Of a stretch of DNA of 64,000 bases, positions 48,401-59,615 are shown in pieces (the first letter of the stretch is position 1; every line of letters begins with the position of its first letter). The DNA lies in contig CM039135.1 in assembly GCA_022036555.1 (NCBI GenBank), forward strand, positions 45,822,934 to 45,886,933. Reading direction: 5' to 3'. A program made the position numbers and the translations under genes. The stretch is from Microstegium vimineum. Its lineage: Eukaryota > Streptophyta > Magnoliopsida > Poales > Poaceae. Below the pieces are notes generated by a model that saw nothing but the letters and a program-made list of their open reading frames with translations, made no database searches and was not told the DNA's origin.

Positions 48401-49270
48401 ATGGAGGTGTACTGTGCTCTCGGGTGGCGGAACCCCGGTCTTGGCGAGAGGATCCAGGGAAAGGTAGTCATATGCGTGCTTTAAGCGGCTGTATATGTCG
48501 TGTGATAGGGAAGCCCCAGCTGGGATAAACCGGTTCGAATCGTCGTGTTCCTCGGATATGGAAACATGACCCTGTCCTCTACCGCGTAGTAATACACTTT
48601 AACTGGATACTTGTTGGATCCCTTCGTGGATGTTTATTACCTTGTTATCGATCATACATCTAGGTCGATACTTGAGTAATCTTATGGATAACTTAAATGA
48701 TTTCAATTCTTTTTATAAATGCTCATTTACGCAAAATACTTGATTCTTGCAAACCACACCTTGAATCCTATGACTTGCATACTGCTTTGTCCACCAAATA
48801 CTTTTCTTTGTCGGATAAGTCTTGTGGAGTACCCCCCGTACTCAGGGTTTGTTAACCCCTGTTGCAGATGAGGATCACAACCCGGTGTGTGTGGCTTCTT
48901 GCTGCATGACCGTGGTCAGTGTAGATGAAGATGAAGAGTAACCTGTCTTTGCTTGACTCTTGGGCAAGAGTAACTCGGTTATCTGTTCTTTAGCTATCAA
49001 CAGCTTGATGTATCTTTATCGTATGACACTAAGTTATGTTTCAAAACTATGGTTTGTAATATGACTTTAAATTTCCGCTACTTTGATGTAATATAAAAAT
49101 TTCGTATTACTTCTGTCATGATTGTGATGAGGTGATCCTGTTCGGAAAGAGGTGGATGACCCGCTGCAAAGTGGCGACACCTGATGGGCTAATTAAGATT
49201 TGGATCATCTGTTGGAGATTAAGTTGATTAATCTTGACAAGTGGGCCCTATCTTAAGAGGTTCTGTCACA
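45434..49270. mobile_element. solo LTR (3837 bp), target duplication ATTAC, inside a WAK kinase exon
   Basis: It begins TGTAACACCCCAGG and ends GGTTCTGTCACA, with ATTAC directly before (45429-45433) and after (49271-49275). Neither terminus recurs inside, and there is no gag-pol coding, so this is most simply a very long solo LTR; a LARD-like element is the alternative. The middle third (45800-47450) is GC-rich and holds a degenerate repeat of TCGAGGCCTAG. Open frames inside are short and unlike known proteins. Confidence 0.75.
46829..47215. repeat. degenerate TCGAGGCCTAG repeat array within the LTR
   Basis: About a dozen copies of a unit near TCGAGGCCTAGCxTCTC, spaced at 20-35 bp in two clusters (46829-46890 and 47020-47205), with drift in each copy. 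Confidence 0.6.
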
Positions 49271-50326
49271 ATTACCTTGGGGAAGCTAGAGAAGGCTACA
49301 AACAATTTTGATTCATCTTATGAAATCGGTGGTGGAGGACACGGCGTTGTGTATAAAGGACTTTTAGACCTGCAAGTTGTTGCCATCAAGAAATCAAAGA
49401 TCATAGTACAAAGAGAAATCGATGACTTCATAAATGAGGTTGCAATCCTTTCCCAAATCAACCATAGGAATATTGTCAAACTCCTTGGGTGTTGTCTTGA
49501 GACAGAAGTTCCATTGTTGGTTTATGAGTTCATATCAAATGGCACTCTGGCTCAGCATCTTCATGTTGAAGGACACATATCTCTCTCATGGAATGATCGA
49601 TTGAGGATTGCCCTTGAAATCTCCAAAGCTATAGCCTATCTACATTCTGCTGCTTTAGTGCCAATACTTCATAGAGACATCAAGTCATCTAACATACTTA
49701 TTGATGATAATTTGACAGCATAGATATCAGACTTTGGGGCTTCAAAGTACATCCAGATTGATCAAACAGGAGTGACTACAGTTGTCCAAGGAACCATTGG
49801 CTATTTAGGTCCCATGTATTATTATACATCCCGCCTAACCAACAAGAGTGATGTTTTTAGTTTTGGTGTTCTTCTTATAGAATTGCTTACTAGGAAGAAA
49901 CCATTTGTGTACCGTACAACTGATGGTGACGGTCTTGTTTCACATTTCGCATCATTGCTTGATGAAGGTGGCTTGGTTGGTATAATAGATCCTCAAATCA
50001 TGGAAGAGGCAGAGGGTGAAGAAGTCAAAGAAGTTTCCATGTTAGCAGCAATATGCACAAAATTAAACGGAGAAGATCGACCAACAATTAGAGAAGTTGA
50101 GATGGCACTCGAAAATTTGAGAGCCACCAAGAAGCATGCTCATCATAATACAAATTCTTCCCGATACGAGAACGGTCAAACTGCTACTCCTTGCTTTTCA
50201 TTTGAAGTAGCTACGGTGGAAGCAAGTAGACAATACACTATGGAAGAAGAAATATTGTTATCAGGCACCTATCCACGATGAGATGTTGTTTTAGCTTGAC
50301 ACTGTAGTTCTGTTTTATGTATTATA

Positions 50327-50584
50327 CTCCCTCCGTCCCAAAAAGAAGGTCGTTATGAGATGCGTGCTGGTCAAACTTCATCAACTTTGACTAAGTTTGT
50401 AGAAAATATGTGCAACATTTATATCTCCAAATAAATTTGTTAAAAAACTAGACTTAAAAGATCTTTCCGATGATACTAATTACTCAGCATAATTATTTTT
50501 ATTTTTTAATACATAATTACCGAAATTTTGAAAACGTTGACTTCTCGGGAAGCAAGAATAACATCTATTTAGGGACGGAGGGAG
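50327..50584. mobile_element. Stowaway MITE
   Basis: Ends CTCCCTCCGTCCCAAAA and TTTAGGGACGGAGGGAG are the classic Stowaway termini, with TA on each side (50325-50326 and 50585-50586). It is 258 bp and lies just 46 bp after the stop codon of the 38-50 kb WAK, probably in its 3' UTR. Confidence 0.85.
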
Positions 50585-50586
50585 TA

Positions 50587-51119
50587 GTTCTTAATTTTTG
50601 CAGTCTTAAGAAAACTGTAGTATGCTTTATGTATAGTGTGGCACCATCCAAGATGTGTTGCACGTAAAGTGTTGCATTTTCTTTGGTATACATTTTTCAT
50701 TTTGAGAAAAGACGGCACTTGTAAAGCATATTATACCTAAATTATAATAAATCAGAACCCATAAGGAAAAGGCCATGCCAAAAAAAAAGAAAATTACAAT
50801 CAAATTTGATGAATTCTTTGCCTCTACCTCATGACCTCATCTCGTTGTAACCATGCATGGTCATTCTCTATTTTCGTATATCACCATTGGCCATGCCAAT
50901 CGCACCCTCATGGAAGAAACCATTGAAGAAAGATGGCTAAGGGGCCAATGAAGAAATATCTATCATCGCCACCTAAAAGACACTTTTGGGTTTTAGTAAT
51001 TAAGTGACAACTAGTGGACTAACAAGTGCTTAAGTAATTGAGTGACTAAGCTAGGGTCCACAAGATGGTGTTATCAAGTCATGGACAAATGGTGGAGATG
51101 ATGATGAGCAGCATGGTGA
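50587..51119. other. intergenic stretch
   Basis: AT-rich sequence without a recognisable gene, RNA or repeat end. Confidence 0.4.
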
Positions 51120-51720
51120 CACTACTACAGATTTCAACATCGATGTCGGCCCATCACTGTCAGGTCTGGCAAAACCGGCAGCGATGAATCTTCACTGCCG
51201 GTTCGTGGTGCGACCGGCAGTGAAACTCATAATCACTGCCGGTTCGTGGCTGGAACCAGCGGTGAAAACCTTTCACTGCCGGTTCCAGCCACGAATCGGC
51301 AGTGATGCTCATCATCAGTGGCAGTTCGTTGCTGGAACCGGTAGTGATAACCTGGACACTTTCACTGTTGGTTCTAGCCACGAACCGCCACTGATGATGA
51401 GCATCACTGCCGGTTCGTGGCTTGAACCGCATGTGATGTATCTGTACAGTTAATTTTTTTGATTTTTGTAAATAACCTCGGATGGAAAAACTTTCTACAT
51501 GAAAGTTGTAGATCTCGAAAAGTTATGAAACTTTGTAATTTACAACTTTTTTATTTAAAATCATCTTGCCATCGAAAAATACATTCGAATGTGTCAAATT
51601 TGAAATTCAAAAATTTATAAACAACCTCGGATGGAAAAACTTGCTACATGAAAGTTGTAGATCTCGAAAATTTATGAAACTTTGTAGTTTACAACTTTTT
51701 CATTTGAATTCGTTTAGTGG
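51120..51720. mobile_element. CACTA element end with palindromic subterminal array
   Basis: Starts CACTACTACAG, a CACTA terminus. From 51150 to 51440 the motif TCACTGCCGGTTCGTGG and its complement CCACGAACCGGCAGTGA alternate about nine times. Two copies of a roughly 95-bp unit (CCTCGGATGGAAAAACTT to TACAACTTTT) follow at about 51477 and 51627, also common inside CACTA elements. No transposase is seen and the other end is not identified. Confidence 0.65.
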
Positions 51721-52618
51721 CTCAAACAATTAATTTACACTCGGTTTAGTATAGAATCATGTGGACTAAAACCGAATCTAAACATAAGTGAGTCTTGAGT
51801 GGAGTGGTAGAGTGCTAGGCTGAGGTTGCAAGTTCGAATCCCTGTCGAAACGTGTTCGTAATTTTACGCGAAAAAATGCGTGACTTGTGACGGAGCGGGT
51901 TCCTAGTGGCCTCTCCTTGAATTTATTTTTTTTAAGATGGAAAAAGTCCAATTTTCCTCCCTCAACTTTGATCCGCGTTCGTTTTTCCTCCCTAAACTAT
52001 GAAACCAGAAATCTTTCCTCCTTCAACTTTAAAAACCGTTCATTTTACGTTCCTGGGTGGTTTTGTCTTTTTTCCTTTTTTTTATTTATTTCAACTAAAT
52101 CTTTAAAAAATCATATTAAATTATATAAAAATTATAAAAATAAAAAATTCAATTTTGTTGGACTCTTACGTGAGTAGGGAGGCAACGGCATGGAGCATGG
52201 GCCAACCGCGAATAATGGATGGTTGTCAAAAGCTGCGATGCATCTGTGCGTGTGGGCCGCCGAGCGGGTTGCGGACTGGGCCGGGCAGCAAGAAGTAGCG
52301 AACTGGTGCACATCCTGCTGGTCTCACCCCGGCTAAACTAAAAAAAGGGATAAAAACAGAATCATCTTGGATAAAAACGGAATACCTCATCTTGTTTTCG
52401 GTCCTGGTCCCGGTAGGTCTCATCCCAAATCCTGTACTGTCTCCGTATATTCCCGTAAATATGAAAACGGACGGGATAAAAACAGTAAATGGGGCGGTGA
52501 ACATTTGCTACTGTTATGAACACGTGCACGTACTTGATATATCATTTATAATATACCACATAGCATAGCAAAACAAGATAGCAAAAAATTGTCACATCCT
52601 TTGTTCTTGTTGAAATTA
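51721..52618. other. probable transposon-derived DNA without a gene
   Basis: At about 51788-51845 there is a tRNA-like stretch with a B-box sequence GTTCGAATCC. From 51930 to 52070 come two or three imperfect copies of a unit like TTTCCTCCCTCAACTTTGA. No gene is recognised. Confidence 0.35.
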
Positions 52619-52792
52619 GGGTGTGCTTGGTTCCCACCTTCTAAACTTTACTGGACTAAAATATTTTAGTCACCTTTTAGTTGAGTGACCAATGGAACTA
52701 AAGTGTTTTATTAGTCATGTTTTAGTCAGTTTGTTTGACACTTTAGTCCTTAAAGTGACTAAAGTTTAGAAGGTGGGAACCAAACACACACC
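52619..52792. mobile_element. Tourist-like MITE, TTA target duplication
   Basis: Long inverted ends (GTGTGCTTGGTTCCCACCTT and AAGGTGGGAACCAAACACAC) and TTA on each side (52616-52618 and 52793-52795). The symmetry extends inward (CTAAACTTTA/TAAAGTTTAG), so the 174 bp can fold into a hairpin. Confidence 0.8.
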
Positions 52793-52810
52793 TTAGTATA
52801 TGTTGACATA

Positions 52811-54544
52811 TTTTTTTTAGGAAACAGGAGAAGCCACTGAGGACCTCTACTGAGAAGATTTTATAAATAACAAAGTAACTGATTTAAGTACAGGCAGGGA
52901 GGAAGGGAGGGAGCAGAGAGGAAGGAGAGCTTCCCGGGGCGGGAACAAAACTAAGCTAAAACCGAACGAAAATTACAGAGACAGCTCGAGCCAGGTTTCA
53001 ATATCCGGGAAGTAACTTTACTTGGCTCTTCAGATGGTTTCCTTGAAATTCTGGGCAAACAGATTTAGCCCACGCAAACAGCAGACTGGGATGTCTCTGA
53101 AAATTTGATCATTACGAAGAGCCCAGATACACCAGCACATTATGATGATGATTTCCAGAGAAAAGGGCTTCCCAAGTTGTTCCTTTAGGCTTTGGAAACT
53201 CTTAAAGCGATCTGGATCACTAATGATTGTTAGTCCAATGAGCCCCCAACAGGACCTAGCCGTTGGGCACTCCAAAAAAAGGTGATCCATTGTTTCTTCA
53301 ACATCCAAGTCACTGTTGTACGAGGGGAGGAACCAGCTTTTTCTTCTCATGATGTTACAGGTGCTTAGCCTATCCTTGCAAATCAGCCAGAAGAAGATTT
53401 TAAGTTTCGGCTGACAGAAAGACTTCCACATCTTCTTGAAGATTGGCTGCACATCCCTGCTGCCAATAAGGTGCCGGTAAGCCTCTTTTGAGGAGAACTG
53501 GGAGCTACCCCAAATGTAAGACCAACAATCCTTGGTGCCTGAGGCTTGCGCAACCTGAGCAGAAAGAGGAATTAGAGAGGCTTGGAGCTAGCCAAACTGT
53601 TCAAAGGCTTCGACCAAGAGGGGCGGGTTGAAATTAGCCGATGTCGGGAGCAAAGCAGCAAACTTCTTAAGCGAAATGTTGGGCTTCTTTGCGAAGGAAT
53701 ACAACTCAGGAAGAGAGAGCTTGAGCGACTGACCGAGCCAGCAGTCATCCCAACAGATGCAGGAAGAGCCATCCACGACCCTGACTGTGGCAAGACCTTT
53801 GAACTTGTCAAGCATTTTGAGCACGTCTCCACCAGAAAGAGCCTTTCTTGGTTCCGTTCGGCAGCCTGTCATTAGAATAGCATTTTTCCCACAGCAGGTG
53901 CACCCAGGGGATATCTGCCTTGTTGAAGAATTTATGAAGATTCTTAAGCAAAAGAGCCTCATTCTGAGATTTTAAATCGAGCACACCCAGCCCACCATCG
54001 GCTTTTGGCCTTGTAACAACACCCCAAGCAGCTTTGGCATTAAGCCTATTGCTATCATCCGAGCCTCTCCAGAGGCAGCGTTTTCTGAACTTATCTATTT
54101 GCTCCCTAACTGAAGCAGGAAGCAGCAAAGTACTCATGAAGAAGGTCGGGAGGGAGGAAAAACAGAGTTGACCATCTGAAGCTTACCCGCCTGGGAGAGA
54201 AAGAGAGAGGTACAAGCAAGCCTTTTATCACATCTGCTAATCACCGGGAGAAAGCACTCAGCATTTGGTCTGGTGGTTCGTAGGGGCAACCCTAGGTAGG
54301 TGAACGAGAGATTCCCCACCGAACAGCCAAACGTGTCAGCCAGATGCTTGGCCTTGTCAGCTGAGAGGTTGATAGGGACCAAGAAAGACTTTGAGAAGTT
54401 GACTTTTAGGCCAGTGGACTCCACAAAGGAGTTAAGCAGCGCCTTGAGAAAGAAGAGTTGCCTGCCGCAGCCTTCCATAACGATTAACGTGTCATCGGCG
54501 TACTGAAGGATGGGAAAATCTGAGGTGTAGTTCATTAAATACAT
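52811..54544 (-). pseudogene. 5'-truncated LINE with RT and zf-RVT remnants
   Basis: On the minus strand the sequence starts inside the reverse transcriptase at FPILQYADDTLIVM (the catalytic YADD box). It goes on through the thumb region (TYLGLPLRTTRP, SQAGKLQMVNSVF, GGLGVLDLKSQNEALLLKNL) and ends in the zinc-binding zf-RVT domain (IFFWLICKDRLSTCNIM, then CWCIWALRNDQIF). Frames change near 54160, 53870 and 53590, with stops. The 3' end carries a short A-tail, seen as T8 at 52811-52818. Non-LTR elements often lose their 5' part on insertion. It abuts the Tourist MITE. Confidence 0.85.
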
Positions 54545-56984
54545 TCACTTGGCTTTGGTTTTGCATATTTCCATTCATTTATGTAGCATATATAAGACTA
54601 CTATAACTTGTGTGCTTCTTGTTTGATAACTGAATATACTTGAGATGTTTTCGCTAATTTTCATGCTTATTTGTTCAAACAAGAGTATTGGTCATGTATA
54701 TCTGCAATCTTTCATTGATAAGGTAAATGCAGCATAATTGAAAAATATAATATCAATGTACATTTGGAGTTGAAACTAGGCATCTACACATGTACAATCG
54801 CAATCGAGAAATAAAATGCAGCTTGCAAAACGTACATTTGCAGGCACTGCAATTTGTCATTGACAAACTCACAAAACCAATCTGCAAATGAGGCTTGCGT
54901 ACGTGCCTGATGGACAATCGTGAATTAAGCATCTTCTTACTCAAACCAACTCACCCGTAACTGTATTTTGCATTTAGATTATGTCTTTTAATTTGCTGTC
55001 ATCATGTGAGTTATGTTATTTTTTCAGAAAACTTGAGGTGGCTTTTTCCAAAAAAAAAAAGAGTCAGTTGCAATCTTATAAGCTGCTTATGACCAAAATA
55101 AGCTGAAGTCAACAGCAAAACACTATGCTTTTCAACAGTTTATTTTGGCCACGCTTATCCACAACTCTCATTTGTACTAAAAAGCAGAAGCGGAATTATA
55201 CCCGCTTCTCAAATAAGCGCATTTTCTATATTTGTGCAGCTTATCTGATAAACGCTTCTCTAGACCGCAGTACCAAACAGGGTCAATATATGGAGAGGCA
55301 GGCACTTACCAGTGAACATGTGCAAGCCGGTGAGCACGCGAGCGCCGGTAGCATGTATTTGGCACTTACCAGCGCAGCAGCGCTGATGGCTGAGCATGTG
55401 AACATGTGCAAGCCGGTGAGCACGCGAGCACGTCGAAATTCAGAATTCGGACTGATGAAGCACCGTGCAGCATGGAAGAACCATGCGGTGCCATGCACCG
55501 TACCATATATTAGGATCAAATCAACAAGCGGAATTGAGGTGTGAACGAGAACAAGTTGTTGTTTAATTTGGTTGGAGCGCATCTCTGGTACCCGACAACG
55601 TGACCAGGCATATCCACACTTAACCCTAGGCTATCAAAATCCAATGCGTGAGAATCTAGCTTGTTGTCCAAACAACCATAGCTTTTGCACCTCTGAACAT
55701 AATTTACTTCAGCATATATAGCACGGCCGGAGTTGATGTTGAGAGCAGTAACGGCAATGCCCAAACCAGATCGGGCTGAGGATTCTGATGAGTAGAGACC
55801 GGAGCAGATGAGACACCGGACCAGGGGCGGGTCCGATCGAGACTAACCGTAGAAATTGTGTAGCAAAGCTCGGAGAGCAGCCGTTGATTGGCATTTGGCA
55901 GACGCGCGCAGACCTTAATTAAAGCGGATTTTTTCTACAGGAGCAAGCCGGTGGCAGCGTATACGCTAGTCTCAGAGCCAGCCAAGACTATTATATTATT
56001 TGCCGCTGCATATGAATGCACACGGTCGCTCGCTGGCACTTAACTTTCTAGGCGCCCAGTATGTGATGTGAGACACGCACGTCTTTGTCTGGAAATGAAG
56101 AGACGACTGACCAAGGAACGAATTAATGAGACTAGTACAGTAGTACTATAGGAGGCGGACAGGCCGGGCAGTGGAAGATTCCGTATGAGACAACTTTCCT
56201 CCAGATTAGTCGAGGACCAACATCGGTGCTAGGAGCCCATTTGGTCAGCCGGTTTTGAGGGGGAATGTCCCTTGCTGCCCTTGATACTGCAATAGTAAAA
56301 AGATGAGGAAAAATTCATGTAGTAGGTATAGAAGACGACATTATTGTATTTTTTTAAGGGAAGGGGTACTTATATTAAATTTTGGAACAATACGTCATCA
56401 GATTACAAATAAAAAATACATAATATTCTATTAAGATTCTTGCACCTTCTTCTTCCCAATGCCTTCCTCGAACACTGGTGTCAAAGTGCAGCTCCTATGC
56501 CGAATCAAACTACCAACTCTAAAACATTGGATATACCACAAGATCCAACGTTTCAGAACCAGTCCAAAATTATTACATATAAATCGCTAAAAGAATATCA
56601 TCATTTGCATCATAGCGGTACGACATAGTATACATAATCATCACCTAGAGACCTTTATTTTCTCTATGCCACCATCGACGATGAGATCGATGTCTCCTCG
56701 TCCTCGTAGGGGGCTCCCAGAAGCATCCTCCCCTCGCACATAAAGACCACCAATTGGCCGCCTACCGATGAAATCGACACCTACAACAGCGATCTTGTCG
56801 TGGCAATCACTGAAGTCACACAAGACACATGATCTCGACAAAAAATCATCTGCTTTCGCCGAAAATTTATTTGAACTGTGTGGGAAATGGTCCCATCCCC
56901 TTCTTGTCTCTGGCAGACGCACCAGAGAGGAAGACGGAGAGGGGGGCCTAGGCACAACAGCAGTGGCGGCGGAGCAATGAGCAA
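54545..56984. other. intergenic region without a recognised gene
   Basis: About 55079-55281 resembles a MITE (ending ACCGCAGTACCAAACAGGG). A 30-bp unit occurs twice at 55314 and 55400. The stretch 56347-56980 looks like old transposon DNA, but I cannot assign it to a class. Confidence 0.35.
55314..55429. repeat. 30-bp direct repeat, 86-bp period
   Basis: GAACATGTGCAAGCCGGTGA and the next ten bases occur exactly at 55314-55343 and 55400-55429. A shorter neighbour, GGCACTTACCAG, is repeated as well. Confidence 0.85.
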
Positions 56985-57174
56985 GTAGGAGGTGCCAACT
57001 CTACCCTTCATCGTGGTCATGTGATATTTGTTAGGTGAGGCTTGAAGCCTTGCACATATGCATACATAAACACAATATCTGGTCTATAAGCGAAGAGTAA
57101 GCTTCCACTCATACACCAATATACACCTTTCGATCAACATGCTCACCATTTTCATTCAAGTCCAAATGCCAATT
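56985..57174 (-). pseudogene. Ty1/copia pol fragment, downstream half
   Basis: On the minus strand the sequence continues the copia reverse transcriptase seen at 58.6-58.9 kb (NWHLDLNENGEHVDRKVYIG, then a degenerate Leu-rich segment and DQI/DIV-like residues). Stops and frame changes are present. Confidence 0.5.
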
Positions 57175-57179
57175 AGCAG

Positions 57180-58573
57180 TGTTAACACTGGATTTTGGCA
57201 CGCTTAGAATGGCAGGTGGGCCAGTATGCAGTGAGATTGCCGAAGACGGGCGTTCGGAGCGTTCGGCAAATATTCATGCGGTCGGTTAATTTTCCCGATT
57301 CGGCAAATGGTCGTGCGGTCGGCTACTTGGAGGAAAGACAGTTTTCCGTTGAAGAGGCGGCGAAGTCAGCAAATGAGAGCTGATCAGGCAACAAGAATTG
57401 CAATAATTAAGGGAATAAAAACTCCAAAGGAAACTAGAGTCGAAAGTGTCGTATTTCCTTTAATGTCTTCTAACCGTGTCCTTTTAGGACTCATGACATG
57501 ACCAGGGTATAAATATAAACCCTTGGTCATTGTAAAAGTGTTCACAACCAAATCAATACAACCGGCCTCGTGCCAACATCGAGTCCTCTTGTCGTGTCGT
57601 CGAGTTCTTCGAGAGGAATCATCGATCCGTCGACCTCCGTAAGTCCCGGTAACCTTGTTATCATGCCTAGTATCATGCAATGGATTTAGATACTGATGCA
57701 AGTAGTCTTGTTTGTTTTCAATGATTGTGTGACGGATCCTTGCTTAATAATCAAGAAGTCTTTGCTTATGTTTCGTTTATAAGTAAATGTTGTGCGGCAG
57801 GTGTTTGCTTGTTATTCCTAGCAAAAGCAAGATATTTATCGACTCTATTAGATTTGGTAAAATCTAGTAGATTCATCAAGTTACCACGTGTTGCATGCTT
57901 TATATGTTTTACATATTTGCAAACACTCTTTTGTCCAATATAGATTGATGAGGTTTGACTCTTCTCTTTATCATAGGGCATGTTTTAACAATTTTAGTAC
58001 TTTCATGTTGTTTCCATAGTTAGATCTTATGTTTCATAATAGCTGAATCAGTTCAATCTAGGTTTTTACGTGTTGCGGGTTCGTGCATGCTATTTTACGT
58101 TCAAGTTTTGACAAAGTTAAGTATCGTGCGACAAGTGCAAGCTTAGATTAGTTTGATCGTGTTTTTCTTACATGTTTCCTTCATCATGGATCCCAACTCG
58201 GTCGGATTGCCGAGCTTGGTAGTGCTTTAACTTCTGGATAATTAATTAATTCATACATACTTTTCCCATGCATGCGTATTCGACAATCAAAGTGTCACGT
58301 GATCTTTGTTTTAGTCGAATGATCTATATACTCTATTGGCAGATAGTTTTTATAGTTGTATGTCGTCGTAAGTGGCTTCAGGGCCGTACATATGGAACTG
58401 TCTGGTCTCATCTGGCACGTTCCAGTTTATATCTAATGATTTTCATCCCTTGTTAGTTTCAGGTCAAACTGACTGACACGTTTTCGGTTCTCGAAACATC
58501 CGGGCACCCGATTGAAGTCACGCTTTCCGGCTTGCCGTGTGTGAAACACAGTGCGTCACTTTTTGTGTCAACA
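57180..58573. mobile_element. solo LTR, 1394 bp, target duplication AGCAG
   Basis: Ends TGTTAACAC and GTGTCAACA form an inverted terminus with one mismatch. AGCAG lies on both sides (57175-57179 and 58574-58578). A promoter-like GGTATAAATATAAACCC is at about 57509, followed by a plausible transcript start and leader. There is no internal domain. It sits inside a copia fragment. Confidence 0.85.
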
Positions 58574-58578
58574 AGCAG

Positions 58579-58860
58579 ACATGTGTGTTCTTACTGGTTT
58601 CTTCCATTCCAAATTTCTTGAACATGTTGTTAATGTCTTTGCTTAGCTCACAAAGGTATCACCCTTCAATTGCTTGATTTGAAGACCAATAAAGTAACTC
58701 AACTTTCTAATCTTAGACATCTCAAATTCTTTTGCCATCATCTTCGCCAAACTCTTCACCAAATTAATTCTTGATTGGATGAGCTAAAGATTATATCATC
58801 AATATAAATTTAGCACACAAACAAGTTGTTGCCTATTCTTTTATCTCGATCTAATGAAGG
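58579..58860 (-). pseudogene. Ty1/copia reverse transcriptase fragment, upstream half
   Basis: The minus strand encodes IYIDDIIFSSSNQEL (the copia YxDD box), then segments like FEMSKIRKLSYFIGLQIKQL and FKKFGMEETSKNTHM, with frame changes and a stop. Deleting the solo LTR joins it to the fragment at 56985-57174. Confidence 0.65.
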
Positions 58861-59038
58861 AGGAGGTAGAAGAGATGTAGCATTTGCTACAATACGCTAC
58901 TGATGCTGTATGAGCCCAACTTCTTAATATGTGATTAAAAAGAATTATAGTTAATTAACTTAAAATGCTGGGTAGGTGACATAAGATAAAATTCTGCATG
59001 AGCCCAAGTTAATTAAAAAGCAACCGCGTAATATAATA

Positions 59039-59292
59039 CTTCTTGCATCCTAAGTTATAAGCTATTATAAGATATTTGGAGCAAAACATCTTAACTTTGA
59101 CCAAATTTATATGATAAGATAATAACATTTACAAAGTCAACTAAGTATCATTAGATTCTTTATAAATTATATTTTCATAATATACCTATTTGATGTAACA
59201 AAATTTTTAAAAATCTCTGTAATTTTAATCAAATTTGATATGTTTTGACTCTCCAAGATTCTTTAAATGAGTTGTAATTTAAAACGGAGTGG
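59039..59292. mobile_element. degenerate Stowaway MITE
   Basis: CTTCTTGCATCCTAAGTTAT at the left and AATTTAAAACGGAGTGG at the right form an imperfect inverted repeat, with TA on both sides (59037-59038 and 59293-59294). It is 254 bp and lies about 320 bp upstream of the last WAK. Confidence 0.5.
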
Positions 59293-59294
59293 TA

Positions 59295-59615
59295 ATATGA
59301 CTGAAAAAAAAAGAAATAGCAAATTAACTTAGCCCAGCTGCGTAATCGGTAGGTGAGCATATATTATATATAATGTATGGTTGATCGGGTGTTTTCCATG
59401 TGGTCGAATCAATAATGCTTCCACAGGACCACAGCACAGCGACAGCATGCATGCATGCCTTTTTTTCATTGACCAGTGACCAGGTCGTGTGGCAGCACAG
59501 CCGCAGTGGGAAAAAGAAAAAGATAAGGCTAGGCTCCCCGGCCCCGTGTTATATTTGCATTGGACGCGCGCGAACAAAGCACCCAATGCAATACAATAGA
59601 TCGAGTCACTCTCCA
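59295..59615 (+). promoter_or_regulatory. probable promoter and 5' UTR of the 59.6 kb WAK
   Basis: A TATA-like GTTATATTTGCATTGG lies near 59548, about 65 bp before the chosen ATG. An upstream in-frame ATG at 59586 would add ten residues. Confidence 0.35.

Larger units (their letters stand above)
38102..50281 (+). pseudogene. WAK/WAKL gene expanded and split by insertions
   Basis: Recognisable exons are 38102-39107 (signal peptide, CTRSCGNVSVPYPFGMEPGC, EGF-like end), 39213-39343 (EGF-Ca, DIDECKYPDRYVCYGVC), 45012-45074 (rump of a second EGF, HGTYWDPTRVGRC) and a kinase exon in two parts, 45238-45433 and 49276-50281. The intron of 5.7 kb holds MITE, CACTA and captured-gene DNA. The kinase exon is split by a 3.8 kb LTR; removing it with one ATTAC copy restores GGRMTITLGKLEKATNNFD. 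Kinase motifs GGGGHGVVYKG, VAIKKS and HRDIKSSN are present, but a TAG at 49721-49723 replaces the Lys codon before ISDFGAS. The tail is SRQYTMEEEILLSGTYPR. It could also be two WAK remnants, but the single-frame repair supports one gene. Confidence 0.8.

Noticed and set aside
38102..50281. Reading the 38-39 kb and 45-50 kb WAK parts as two separate genes
   Set aside because: The exon order, phases and in-frame join across the LTR fit one expanded gene, although two remnants cannot be fully excluded.
51160..51453. Two opposing frames of about 90 codons with repeated SWLEPAVK-like units
   Set aside because: They are translations of the CACTA subterminal palindromic repeats.
51100..51460. CRISPR-like regularly repeated motif
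   Set aside because: Plant nuclear context; repeats alternate in orientation and lack unique spacers, as in CACTA subterminal regions.
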